NCBI GenBank assembly: GCA_030867875.1
Contig: JAOWCC010001589.1
Location: 83,413,537-83,477,536 of the forward strand
From: Actinernus sp. WN-2022
Lineage: Eukaryota; Cnidaria; Anthozoa; Actiniaria; Actinernidae
Direction: 5' to 3'
DNA length: 64,000 bases
Every line of letters starts with the position of its first letter. The stretch's first letter is position 1. The notes beneath the pieces were generated by a model that was given only the letters and a program-made list of their open reading frames with translations, was not told the DNA's origin and ran no database searches. The translations under genes and the position numbers were made by a program. Below, piece by piece: positions 31,584 to 43,313 of the stretch.

Positions 31584-34500
31584 ATGGAGTGTGGGCTAGT
31601 ACCGCCAGCCCAGGTAAGATACAACAACTGCAGCTTTAAGGAGTTCAACGATCACACGTATTCAAATTCGAGATCGTACTACCCTCTCACCGGGTCTCGG
31701 CTCCAAGAGTGGCGGTTAGATCATGTTTTTTAAACACCAGATGAGTTCATTGGATCGCGTTCTCGAACGCCAACAAATGCATTGGATTTCTCGGAGTAAA
31801 ACGAAAACCTTTGGGTGTTATAAACCCAGCTAGAGTCCATGCCCATTTCACGGTTGGTAAATTCGACCTTTCAGGGATTTTTATGGTCCAACTGAGACGA
31901 AAATAAGCCGGTACCCGTTCCGGTACGGGTATTGTCTTGGCCAAAATAAAATAAAACACGCAATTTGGAGAACTTTGACAGTAAACTGAGAATCGTGATA
32001 CAAGAAGAATAAAGGTAAGATAAAGGAATATTGCGCTATAATTCCGAGTCGTGCTGGCGTCAAGTTTTGGGGAAATTTTGCCGAAAAGAATTCAATTGAT
32101 ATAATTAATCCAAATTGATCTCAGTTGGAAGCCAAAAGAACTGCATTAGCCACAACCTGATGTACTTTTCAACCACTCTTGCTTACTATTATAGCCTTAT
32201 TTTATCGGTAGCTTAATATTCTCTAGTTTTGACTGGAATTCAACAAATTCACGTTATTTAAAGGTTGGTCCCAACTAATGTAAGCAAATGCTTTTCCAGA
32301 ACGACGGTGTTCCGGTTGGTCTGGCGCCGTTTGTAGGAAATGGCGGAGTCGCGGTGGGGTCGGCGTCTATTTGTCTAGACACTGTGCCGGATGACTACGA
32401 CGTCCTGGACATGTCGGTGAAGAATGAACCGTTCTACACTATTGACGACGCCGCAGAGGTGGACGTAGAATACATCTACGAGGCTTCTTTGCACGGCTCC
32501 GAATCTCATCTTATGGAGATGGTGTGTTACATTTTTATATTATTTCCACTCCTAACCTAACATCCCTCCCAAATCTGGTTTCTTACATATACTAGAGTAA
32601 CTAACTCATGACAATCTGGAAAGACTGAAAAACTTGAGAACGACGAGGGACCAACAGATTAGCGTCCCAGTTACATGGTTAGGGACCATTCATTATTTAT
32701 GCCTGGGGAGGGGCTGGCAAGATTCGTTCTAAACAACAACAAAAATTTCATAACCCCCCCGCACACAATTCTGAAAAATATAGAGCCCCCCCCCCCCCCC
32801 TCCCTCACACTGTTCACAGTTTTACATTTACAGAGGACTAAACACGGACTGAACATTATGTGGATCGGCTCGACTAAGAGGGTCCGGGGAAAAAAATTTG
32901 AAATTAAGGTTTCTGAGATCGCTGGAAATGCACCCAAACCTACCTTTAATTAATTTCAGATGGATCTAGATGATATTTTTTTACTAATGGAGTTTCAAAA
33001 TTAAGATGAGGCAAACAAAATATTAGGCAAGACAATTGAATGGTGGTTGCATTAGGTGCTCTGTATGTTTCTCATTGGATTGGCTGATTACTATTTAATA
33101 AAGCAAGGTATTTTTCTGGGGGGGGGGGGGGGGGGGGGGGTCCGGGGATGCTCCCATGGGGGGAAATTTTGAAAATTGCGGCCCCTTAGATGCCTGGAAA
33201 TGCACCCAAAAATATAGACAGCCCCCCCCTTCTATGCTTATTTTTTTCTGTGACCCCCCCTCTCATGCTCTTGAATTTTTGATGACCCCCCCCTCATTCT
33301 TGCCAGCCCCCCCCCCAGGCATAAATAATGAATGGTCCCTTAGAGCATCACGTCTTGTCGGATATTTGTAGTGTGATGTCCCGGCGGTTGTTTCGCCAAG
33401 GCAGCGCCTTCTTCTTATTTAGTTCTTTAGACCCTGAGAGTTGATTGTTTGTAGTCCTGCAGTTCCTTGAGCCCAGAACCGCCTCCTATAATACAAATAC
33501 ATCACCACACAACTATATACAGAAACTGAACACGAGAAACATCACAACTGATTTGTTTTAACAACTTTTCAAGTTAATAGTGATGGCATTTGTACTGATC
33601 AAAGAAGCTGTATCAGTTCGACATTTTTCACTTTAGTCATTTCACGCCGATAGTGGTTGTAGGTTCTTTTTAAGCTTCGAAACTGACTGAAGGTGGTTGT
33701 ACTAGGTCTGGCCTTCGATGGGTGTAATCATGTTTTTCCACTTCATGAGACCTTTTATACCATAAAGTCATTTCTTGCTCGCTCGCTGTTTTTAATGTTG
33801 TTTTGGTTCAGCTAGTTCGGTTTAAGTGTTCCTCGTGATCAAATATATTTGTAATCATTTTCAGTAAGGAAGAGTCTACTATTTAAACATATAGATTCTT
33901 GCTGTTGCTCCTAAAGCATGTAAAATCACTTACAGTACTGTTTAACATCGCAAACGAAAATAAGCCAAAAAAGAAAATCTGGGCTTGCGATGCAAATATT
34001 TGCGACATTTAAGGTGCGAATGTACTAGTTTCGTATTCTAAATTACCGCTGTACTCCATGGCTACAGAGCCATTTGCTCACTGTTAGTCTGGTATTTATA
34101 AATGTTTGACTTCAAAGTGAGACTAAGAATGAGCAAATGCGTACGTCTGTAGTTATTGCATTCAGCGATAATTTTCGACTTCGAAACTGGTTTATTTAAC
34201 CATATATAACACCGCAACAAGTCCCACATGGATCAGCTAGAAAAGCAAATAGTATTAAATAATTAAATGCGCTTTTTCTGTTTAACACCGAAACAGGTGA
34301 CACCAGAAGAAGGAGAGAGAAGAAAGCTCAGAAGAGAACGAAACAAAGTGGCTGCATCCAAATGCCGACAGAAACGAAAACAGCACGTGCGCAGCTTAGT
34401 TCAGGTAGTCCACACTGTTGATAACTGATTCGTACATTACCGATCGAGTCTGGAGTCACTTTACGTATATGTGTATGGAGTGAACAGTCACATAAAGTTA

Positions 34501-35982
34501 TCACTAGTTTAATCTTTGTGTACATAAGTGGGTGCACACATGAATGTAGACCAATAGTGCGCATTGAGCGATTGTAAGACTTTGTGACATACATATAAAT
34601 GCAGTACGTTTTTAATCGATTATTATTAACGATTTTATGACATTGTCCTTATTTATGTAAGCACCTTGTAATGGGCCTTTTGCATGCAGGAATGCAATCA
34701 CGTGGTTGTACTGGATGGCAATCTTAATTCATATATTTAAATGCATTTGTACGAGATCGGTGGTTATGAGCAAAACCTGTTTATAAACGACTAGTTTCCA
34801 CCTCCAAACGATTGTCGATATTTGAATTCTAAACAGCGTTTAAAGTTTGTTTGCCACTCATCCAGTTTCGCCTTTCCAATGGGATCACAACTGCAATTCA
34901 CTCTTTTCACCTGGCAGCCATCTTGGCTTCAAAGGGAGGCAATCCTTTGATTTTGCTAGCTTAGCCTCGCACTGAAGGATATCAGAACGAGGTTAGCCTC
35001 GCAAAAGCAAACAATTGCCTCGCTTTAAATCCGAGATGGCCACCGGGTGAAGGTGATCATGAATTCATTGGTTATTAAGTGATATATCAGCACGTGACTG
35101 TTTCAGTCCTGAAGAAGTCCTATTCAGCGTACAACTCTGATCCAAGAAGGTTATCCAATAAACTACCTTTACTAATGTTATCACTATCAAGCTGCTTAGT
35201 GTGCGACAACATTTTAGCCATAGTTTCTAAGAAAGCCTCTTCCGCAGGCAACTTTTCAGGATTGGGTTACCTGTGGTGAGGAGGAGAGAGACTGAAGCGA
35301 GTAAGGGGAGGGAATGAGTTTTCTTAATTTTCCCCTCCTCTCGGCCCCAGTGCTCTCCTTTTTCCGCCACAGGAAACCCAAACTTCAAAAACTACAATCT
35401 TTGACATTATTTTTGTCATACTTTGGACCTAACGTTAAGTGTCTATTATTATTACTGGAATGTAATCAACTAAAGTCGATTGAGGTATGCTAATCGCCGT
35501 GGAAAGCGAGTAGCAGCTGACGTTTCGAGCGTTAGCCCTTCGTATAGCCATAATGTATAGCCATAATTTTTTTTAACTTACTCTTGTAAAGCGCTTAGGA
35601 CAATTAATGGATTCAGCGCTATATAAATAGTTGCTACTCGCTTTCCACGGCGGTTAGCATACCTCAATCGACTTTAGTTGATTACAAACCAGTGTTTATT
35701 TTATTTTATCTTCCCCGCCGACGCAGACCAACACTAGTTTTTACAGGAACTAGTTGCCTATCGTATCTATTATTATTACTCTAGCTATTATTTCTTGTTT
35801 TGCCATCTTAGGTTTCCGAAGCACTTGAAGTACAAAATAACTCCCTCCAAAGTCAGATCTCCAAGCTACACGATGAAATAAAACAACTTGAGTTTATGTT
35901 GGACTCACATAGCTGCTCCAGACACGCGGGAGGTAGTCATGGAAACAACAACGAGGAGATGAAACTACCGATGACACACTGA
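31584..35982 (+). CDS. bZIP transcription factor gene 2, Fos/ATF3 family (4 coding exons)
   Basis: Coding exons 31584-31613, 32300-32521, 34297-34404 and 35812-35982 join in phase 0 to give about 176 residues. Exon 1 encodes only MECGLVPPAQ. Exon 2 is acidic and includes LDMSVKNEPFYTIDD, whose VKNE fits a psi-K-x-E consensus. Exon 3 (108 nt) encodes the basic region LRRERNKVAASKCRQKRK. Exon 4 completes a zipper with five leucines at perfect heptad spacing and ends FMLDSHSCS, like the Fos/ATF3 zipper end. The exon 2 donor is GTGTGT, weaker than the others. Introns 2 and 3 contain a MITE and an inverted Penelope-type pair. The role is inferred as a nuclear dimeric DNA-binding regulator. Confidence 0.84.
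32682..33339. mobile_element. MITE in intron 2 of gene 2, TTA duplication
   Basis: The ends GGGACCATTCATTATTTATG and their mirror bound 658 bases, with TTA on both sides (32679-32681 and 33340-33342). Long C- and G-runs lie inside, including about 22 G at 33119-33140. It is PIF/Harbinger-like and noncoding. Confidence 0.75.
34908..35050. repeat. Imperfect inverted repeat in intron 3 of gene 2
   Basis: CACCTGGCAGCCATCTTGG at the left is mirrored imperfectly by CCGAGATGGCCACCGGGTG at the right, with TTAGCCTCGC motifs between. A related block lies at 63520-63665, so this is a dispersed element. Confidence 0.5.
35458..35768. mobile_element. Inverted pair of Penelope-type terminal repeats around a LINE tail
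   Basis: The left arm (35461-35545, minus orientation) and right arm (35628-35768, plus orientation) both match the terminal repeat of the Penelope-like element and are inverted to each other over about 53 bases. Between them is an L2-type tail (AGCGCTATATAAAT). In the left arm the hammerhead-like core is cut off at CTTCGT, so that ribozyme copy is broken. It lies in intron 3 of gene 2. Confidence 0.65.
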
Positions 35983-36640
35983 GAGGAAAAGAAAGGAGAG
36001 AAATTCGGAAAAATCTTGAAAATGCCGCAAAATTGTGCGCCCAATTTGTGGTAGCAGAAAATGGTGGCCTTCGTTATTGCGTCGTTGTAAACGGAAACGC
36101 TTGCCACAAATTTATGCATGTGGATGTGGAGTTGATCGATGTCGTATCAAAAGAGTAACTCGTGTATATCATATAGGATTCGAGAAGCTAAGAGTGAAAG
36201 AAAATGAAGAAAGCACCGCAAGCGTAGATAATTACAACATTTGACGGCTGCATGTTTTATTATTATTGCTAAATGCCAAATGGATCATAGTGCATGATTA
36301 AGTCTGCAAAGGTTACAGCTATTTCATTCGAAGCGCATTTGAATAGTAATTATAAATTGAGGACTACAACGGAAACTTCAGAAAGAAGCAAATGAAATTA
36401 AGGCTTGGAAATTGATATTGTAATGGGAAATCTCTCTTAGCTCTACTGGAGTACCATCTCCTTTCTGCAATCTTTATGAATTCGTATATACTTATTTACA
36501 GTTTCCGAGAAAATTCAGATCAGTGAAAATACGACAAGGGGTTGAGGAGAAAATACGGAAATTGTTCCTCACTATTGGAAACTTTGGATTTGGCATTATT
36601 GTTTGGAGATGAATGGCTGCCTCATAGATCATGATGTAAT
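35983..36640 (+). other. 3' flank of gene 2
   Basis: Probable 3' UTR and flank. No canonical AATAAA close to the stop codon was found, and there is no other gene. Confidence 0.3.
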
Positions 36641-36647
36641 ACATCAT

Positions 36648-37312
36648 CGGCTGCGGTGCCTTGTGCCTTTCAGCGCAATCAGCACAAGAAATCCGTCAAA
36701 GTATCACATCCATTTACGAGTACACGCCATCATCGCAGTGCCTGGTATGTGAATTCGTACCGTTTCTTACCAAACAGCGAAATCTGTCACACTGTCATCA
36801 GCCTGAGGTGGAAAATGAGGCACCGAAGAATACACAAACACTCGTACTTAAAGGGGCTGTGTCACGGCAAGAGGCTTCGCAGTCCAAGCTGAAAACAGCT
36901 ATCTTCAGCAATTTACATAATTATATGAACTGACGAACCTCATGCACATGTGGGATGTTAAAATCAAAGCAAATATGCAAAAATGACTTATAAACTATGT
37001 GTAGATCTAGTATTTAAGGAAAATATTGAATATCATTTCAATCAAGCATTTAGGGAGGGGAGTTTAACTGCTTTTAGCCAATTAACAGCCACTAATCGAA
37101 CATGGACTCCAGACATGCGCAAAACCATGACACAGCACCTTTAATAAGAGTACCGATTAGATATACCTTGTTTTGCCGGAAGTGGAACGACTTCAGATCG
37201 TTGCGGTCCCTACCTTTCAGCGCAATAAGGACACGAAATCCGTCAAAGTATCACATCCGTTTGCGAGTACACGCCAGCATCGCAGTGCCTGGTATGTGAA
37301 TTTCGTACTGTT
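36648..37312. repeat. Direct duplication of about 115 bp flanking a MITE
   Basis: 36648-36763 and 37197-37312 are near-identical direct copies. Both contain CGTCAAAGTATCACATCC and GCAGTGCCTGGTATGTGAA. A TTAA-flanked MITE lies between them. Confidence 0.65.
36852..37140. mobile_element. MITE with TTAA duplication
   Basis: The ends AGGGGCTGTGTCACGG and CCATGACACAGCACCT are inverted with small differences. TTAA flanks both sides (36848-36851 and 37141-37144), which suggests a Kolobok or piggyBac source. Confidence 0.68.
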
Positions 37313-38260
37313 AAGGTTCCCATGAGAGGAAAACACTGAACCAAGCAAAAAGGCTGATACATTGCAGATCTATTTGGTTAACGAACAGAAAGTTCTCTTC
37401 AGAGACAAAAATGGAAGAACACTGTTTATTTACTTAATTTTCACTTTTATATTAGCATGCATGGGTTGCTGGCTTACTCATAGCTTGACTTTGTTTTGTT
37501 TTATAATCTTGATTCCAACTGCGCTAACTTTTAAGATGTGCTTTAATTTATTGTGCCGCGAAAGAAGAGGTTTAAACGACACCGCTTGTTCTTAGCTGGT
37601 TCGTGTCGCCTTTTCCCGTCAGCAGTTGTTAATAGTTTTTGTCCATTGCTGGTTTCTTTCAGTAAATTTAAGATAGCAGTTAATATGAAAACTAAGTCTG
37701 GTAGGTAATTCATTTAAACAAATAAAAGATCGTTCTCCATGTTCTATAACAAAATAATGCACGGTCGAGGTCTTGAAAAATTGCGGATGCTCGAGCGGAA
37801 CGCGCGCGAGTACATTTAAGCAGCGTTTCAAGACCTCGAAAGTGCATTATTTTGTTTTATAATATGACCCAGATAGTACGAGCGCTCTGATTGACTTATA
37901 GACTCAAAGATATATGGTCTATTGTGCTGGTAAACACATAGAGATCAGCACGCCTGCTTGCGTTGTGTCGTAGTTATATCATAAAAGCCATCGGCTTGTG
38001 ATTTTCAAGCATTTCTTGTGTTCTCCCAACATCCCAAGTGCTTTATTTCGCCAGTAAACACATTGAAATGTGTGGTCTATTGCTTAAATAGTTAAATAGG
38101 ACATCTTCTATTTGTTTTATAATATATAATTTGATCTACGCGGAAAGAAATTCTCGAGCATTGCATTATAAGAAAATCAAGCACGCAGATAAGCCAATGA
38201 AATCGCGCGTTCTTAGGATACTCCCTTAATTTATTTCATAAATAGGAACCTCTTTGTTTC
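37313..38260. other. Gene-free stretch with one hairpin
   Basis: An inverted repeat at 37745-37861 has arms ATAACAAAATAATGCAC and GTGCATTATTTTGTTTTAT plus inner arms around GAGGTCTTGAAA. A short ORF at 37362-37595 has two hydrophobic stretches but no recognisable identity. Confidence 0.45.
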
Positions 38261-38267
38261 TTCTTCT

Positions 38268-38484
38268 GAGGCCCTGTTAGGGTTTTAGGATTACGGATTA
38301 TTAGGGTTACGGATTATTGGCAGCTAAATAAAAAGTTTACGGATGATATGGGTTGGATTTTAGGATTACGGATTATTATCAGATCGATGACTTACGGATA
38401 TTTGCGTTTACAAAATAGGGATACGGATTATTTCAAAAATTTACCCAGGATTACGGATTATTCAGACCCCTCTGACAGGGCCTC
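38268..38484. mobile_element. 217-bp element with GAGGCCCTG ends and 6-bp duplication
   Basis: GAGGCCCTGT at 38268 is mirrored by ACAGGGCCTC at 38484. TCTTCT is duplicated on both sides (38262-38267 and 38485-38490). The interior has several direct copies of GGATTACGGATTATT-like words. Duplication length, GAGG terminus and direct subterminal repeats resemble the 3351-bp NHL element. Confidence 0.65.
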
Positions 38485-38491
38485 TCTTCTG

Positions 38492-39004
38492 GACCGGGCT
38501 GTTCGAAGCAAGGTGAACTTTAACCCTAAGTTAGCGCTAACTCTGTAAACTGTACAGTTTAACTAGGGTTAGTGATTTAACCCTAGGTTAGCGCTAACTC
38601 TGTAAACTGTACAGTTTAACTAGGGTTAGTGATTTAACCCTAGGTTAGCGCTAACTCTGTAATCTGTACAGTTTAACCCCGGGTTAGTGATTTAACCCTA
38701 GGTTAGCGCTAACTCTGTAATCTGTACAGTTTAACCCCGGGTTAGTGATTTAACCCCGGGTTAGTGATTTAACCCCGGGTTAGTGATTTAACCCCGGGTT
38801 AGTGATTTAACCCCGGGTTAGTGATTTAACCCCGGGTTAGTGATTTAACCCCGGGTTAGTGATTTAACCCCGGGTTAGTGATTTAACCCCGGGTTAGTGA
38901 TTTAACCCCGGGTTAGTGATTTAATCCCGGGTTAGTGATTTAACCCCGGGTTAGTGATTTAACCCCGAGTTAGCGCTTACCCTTGCTACGAACAATCGGG
39001 CCCT
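38492..39004. mobile_element. MITE expanded by an internal 19-bp tandem repeat
   Basis: The ends GACCGGGCTGTTCGAAGCAA and TTGCTACGAACAATCGGGCC are imperfectly inverted. Inside are three to four copies of a longer unit (with GGTTAGCGCTAACTCTGTAA) and then about 13 copies of a 19-base unit containing CCGGGTTAGTGATTTAA. A single unexpanded relative is at 54901-55032. Confidence 0.72.
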
Positions 39005-39585
39005 GGTGTCTTTTTGTCATAATTTCAGAAATCTTTTTTAGCCCAGTTAGTATGTACTTCGCTGAAGAAGGGGAATTCTAAAACCTTTTCCCGCCGACAT
39101 TGATTAATCTATAACGGTAACAGCTTTGCTGCTGAATCCGTCGAAATTTATATTCTAACACAAGCATATCTTATTCTTTGACGACTACGGGTCTTCCGTA
39201 TGAAATGCATGTTGTATTTGCCAGGCAAAGTAGTAAGCCGAAATATTTATTATCGATGTACTATTTATTTAGTCATACTAAAATGCGCTACTTCAATCAC
39301 TCAGACTAGTGAAGATAAATAACCTGAGGCCTTGAACTGGATAAACTATTATGAAGGATTTTTGTACGCAACCTAATCCATCGTAACAAAACTAAATGTG
39401 CGGCCATGGGCTCCAGAACTGGACCCGGTTTTACGAGAAAAATAACACCGTTTGTGTGATAACGAGCCTGGACTTTCTCCCTGTTTGATTATTCTGAATC
39501 GACTATAACCCAGAATTCCACATATTTTTATGAAAAACCCGGATCCGGTACCTCCACATATATAAATTACAAGAGTGCCCTTGCC

Positions 39586-40110
39586 CTTGTTGTGTGTCTA
39601 CTGCCAGGGATGTTGCCGGCAATGTTGCACGCAATGTTGCGTCGTGTGTCTACTGCCTGGAGTGTTGCCAGCAATCTTGCACGCAATGTTGCGTCGTGTG
39701 TCTACTGCCTGGAGTGTTGCCAGCAATCTTGCACGCAATGTTGCGTCGTGTGTCTACTGCCTGGAGTGTTGCCAGCAATGTTGCGTCGTGTGTCTACTGC
39801 CTCAAGTGTTGCCGGCAATGTTATGCGCAATGTTGCGTCATGTGTCTACTGACTGGAGTGTTGCACGCAATGTTTCCGGCAATGTTGCCAGCATTCTTGC
39901 ACGCAATGTTGCGTCGTGTGTCTGCTGTCAGGAGTGTTGCCGGCAATATTGCACGCAATGTTGCGTCGTGTGTCTACTGCCTCGAGTGTTGCCGGCAATA
40001 TTACACGCAATGTTGCGTCGTGTGTCTACTGCCTGGAGTGTTACTGGTAATGTTGCACGCAATGTTGCATCTTGTGTCCACTACCTGGAGTGTTGCACGC
40101 GATGTTGCGT
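39586..40110. repeat. Minisatellite of about 60-bp units
   Basis: Repeated units contain GTTGCGTCGTGTGTCTACTG and GCAATGTTGC words with variants. All three plus frames are open, giving Cys-rich ORFs of up to 191 codons, which I take to be a by-product of unit composition. Related GGCAATATTGC words continue near 40460-40580. Confidence 0.75.
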
Positions 40111-42049
40111 CGTTTGTCCTCACTTTGCATATTATCCCTAGTTTTCTCGCTACTATCCACCGTGCATGAAAAGATGGCCATGGCGAGTTTTACTCTTATT
40201 TACAATACGCTGCGCGCGCAAACCTTGAATATGTCAGTTATAAAGTTGCGGTAAAAACTAATTTTATAACCATAAAAATACAAGTAAAATAGCTGAGTTT
40301 TGAGGAACAGGGCAATGTAATTATCAGTTCATATTTTAAAGTCACGCTGTAGATTATTGCCTTTATAACCCTTAAAATATTTTCATTTAATTACCGGTAC
40401 CCTTGCGTGCGCGTCTCTCAATGGGGGTTTATGTAACAATAAAGATACGGACACGCTCGCGCAATATTGCCGGCAATATTGCAGAAGTAGGATCGAGTTC
40501 TACTTCGGCAACATTGTGCGCAACAAATTGCAGTGTGAACAACAATTGGTGGCAATATTGCGCGCAGTGTTGCAGTGTGTGTCGTACCTGACTGCGAGCT
40601 CGAGGTTTCTATCGGCCTATAGGTGGTGAGGTGCGCAGCCCCGAATGTATTATCAAAGTCGATAGAAACGAAGAGCGAGAACTGTTTTAGCGTAACCAAG
40701 CAACCATTCTATCAACTTAGCGATCGAGAAAACTGTAAATAAAACTCGCTCGTAAAAAACACGATTTTTAAAGTGAGTTTAGTCTGCGCGCGCTGCCGCC
40801 TATCGATCGAGAGACGGCGCATTGCTAACCAATCAGATGGTGAGTTTGCCAATAGACGGCGGATGGGCTATCCTAATCACTGATTAATGCTATCTGGCGG
40901 AGAGGATTATCGGATCACGTGACCTGATTCCACCAATCGCGCGCGATAGAAAATATTTGATTAATTATAAGGGCAATATGAAACCGCCATCATTTTTGCA
41001 TCGTGGATTACGTTGAGTCTAAAGTAGGTACAAAAATACGGCATGTTCGTAGCCTTACCGAACTGTAACACACTGTACCGTAACTCTGTAATTTGATTGG
41101 ATAAGAAAGACAAAAACAATGGGAAACCATTTCACCGTCATGGCAAGTCGTACAGTAACCGTGTCGTAAATCATTACCGTAACTTGCCTCATACGAAATC
41201 CGTTCTATAAAGGTACGAGTGAAGCGTTTCATATTTATTTGGAATTATCGACTGGCATATCCCTAAGTCTACCATGTATTTATATGCGCAAACATTTAAA
41301 ATGGTATTTAATAACATTGTTATTATTCCGATGAGAATAATTCATACGTTGTCATACATATTAGTTTTGAATGGCAAGCATACGAATAAAACAATCTACG
41401 CTGAAGATCGAGTTGTATTGTCCTAAACGCCTCAATGTTGGATCCTATCACTATCTTCTCGCATTATTCCTCCCTATTTCTTCCCCTTGTGCTTGATCAA
41501 ATATTTCACCGGTAGCTGTCCTGAAGGTCTATCCGTACTAGTTTTTATAGTACCGTAAGTCACACCGCGGCATAACGTCACGCGCATGCGTATTTGCTAT
41601 TTCTTGTCGGCGCGCGGCCGCCCCCAGTTTCCCGCGAAAACTGAAACGAAACAACAGCCACGTACCGTGATTTTAACATTTCTGCTTAAAAGTATCCATT
41701 TGTGAACTGTTTTGTCAAAAAATAAGAAAACTACTTAAAAGATAAGCCTAAGATTTTAACAGGTTGAAGTTTTTTTAATTTGTAATTCACTATGAGTTTA
41801 CTAAGTTATAAAATTATTTACAAAAAAGTTGAAACCCTCGGTAATTTGTATTTGATAGCAGAGCCTTCATTCTTTTGGCCAGCGGAGCATACCGTTTCGC
41901 TGCGGTGTGTCATATGCTTTGTTTAAAAACGTAGGGGGTGGTCAGAATTCGTTATGAAATACTTTTTGAACAAATTCATCAGCGTTTTAATTTACGAATA
42001 ATAAAAAATAGCAAAAACGTATACGACAATTCTGTCGGAGAGATCTGAT
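40111..42049. other. Gene-free stretch with a dispersed repeat
   Basis: 41008-41235 shares blocks such as TTTGATTGG and AACCATTTCA, and GTACAGTAACCGTG-like words, with 62440-62605. It is probably a copy of the same dispersed element. No gene was identified. Confidence 0.45.
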
Positions 42050-42690
42050 CAGCCAAAAATACTAATAAGTAAACAAGTCCAAGGACTACAGAAAAGCTGA
42101 TCGAACAACATATATATTGAGAAATCTACGATATTGCGGCTGGCCAAACCAGCCTTCTTCAGGTAGATTTTACAAATGAATATTTCACAATGGCAAGTAT
42201 AAATATGAAGGTGATTACACAATCTAAGAGGAAAAAGGAAATGATGTAAGTAAAAATATGGATTTGAGATATCGATAAGATATGACTCTCTGGTTTTACG
42301 AATTGAGTCTCGCGAAGAATAAATTATTTCTAAGGGGATAAGTTGCATGTCAGTATTAGAATGGTTAGAGCAGGAAAGGAAACGTTCAGAAACTGTGGTG
42401 GGTTTAGATTTAATATTAAATTTGTCAACTGCTCGTCTGTGTTCATTAAATCGGTCTTTGAGCCGTCGTTTAGTTTCACCGATGTATTGTAAGCGACAGC
42501 GATTGAATTGTACCATGTAGATAACGTTACTTGTGTTACATGTGATGTGTGACTTAATGGAACCGAAGTGAGGACCAAAACAATGAAAAGATAAACGATT
42601 AACAATAAAAAGTCCGAAGACCACAGCAAAGCTGACACACAGCGTAAAACACCAACACAAAGCACTACGGCGAAGTGTCACCGAAGCCCG
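42050..42690 (-). pseudogene. Second Penelope-like GIY-YIG fragment
   Basis: A 210-codon minus frame carries SNVIYMVQFNRCRLQYIGET followed by KRRLKDRFNEHRR, the GIY-YIG strand motifs and catalytic Arg, then SRDSIRKTRESYLI with the later Glu. No RT core is next to it. Downstream on the minus strand (42129-42163) is CTGAAGAAGGCTGG with a matching CCAGCC arm. It resembles a hammerhead-like end but has GCAA where GAAA is expected, so it would be a dead copy. Confidence 0.68.
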
Positions 42691-42857
42691 TATTGTTTGC
42701 TATGCCATGCTGACGAGTTCTAATAAGGACGAAACAGCTGTTTGTGGCTGCAATCTAGTCCGAGCGCTTTTCGTGTCGGGTCTAGCTAACAGCGTAGTAC
42801 TTTGTGTTGGGGTGTTATGCTGTGTGTCAGCTTTGCTGTAGTCTTCGGACTTTTCAT
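42606..42857. repeat. Inverted terminal blocks beside the GIY-YIG fragment
   Basis: AGTCCGAAGACCACAGCAAA at the left is mirrored by TTTGCTGTAGTCTTCGGACT at the right, continuing through AGCTGACACACAG. A degenerate third copy lies at 42065-42095. These are probably Penelope-type terminal repeats. Confidence 0.5.
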
Positions 42858-43228
42858 TCTTACTTTCCAAGAAATTTCCATCCCATGGAAGAGGTCCAGT
42901 TTTACCATGTGCTAGTCTAGTTAAGAGCTAGTCTAGTTATGAGCTAATCTATAGTTATAGCTCAGTAGATACGCTATCGTCGCGTCGCGGGAAAACGTTT
43001 TAGGGTGTGACAACTCCGTATTCAGTTGTTGTATTTTTTTTTCATATTTGTTCCGGGATTTGTTCAGCTCGCTGTCGCTGGTCGCGTCACCTGTGCAACA
43101 GTGTGTACACGTGCGATTTTCTCCGCACGTACCTAGATCCCACCCCATGTTTTGTAACCGTGGGAGATATGGGTACGAGATTAGCCGCGACTATTAAGGC
43201 ATGGGACAACCCTTATTTTGTCAAGGTT

Positions 43229-43313
43229 TTTTCGGAGTGGGATACCTGTGACGCGCGGTAATTTTTCTCCTTGCCCATTTTGACCGCGCGTCACAGTTAG
43301 CCCACTCCGAAAA
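43229..43313. repeat. Hairpin
   Basis: TTTTCGGAGTGGGATACCTG continues to GACGCGCGGT and is mirrored by ACCGCGCGTC and CCCACTCCGAAAA. It is a short foldback repeat. No target duplication is clear. Confidence 0.6.

Noticed and set aside
38275..38990. Telomere-like TTAGGG/AACCCTA words
   Set aside because: They occur within MITE units of 19 bases or as GGATTACGG-type words, not as hexamer arrays, so this is not an interstitial telomere.
39575..40169. Cys-rich plus-strand ORFs of 188-191 codons
   Set aside because: All frames are open across a minisatellite. The peptides mirror unit composition and have no start context or exon signals.
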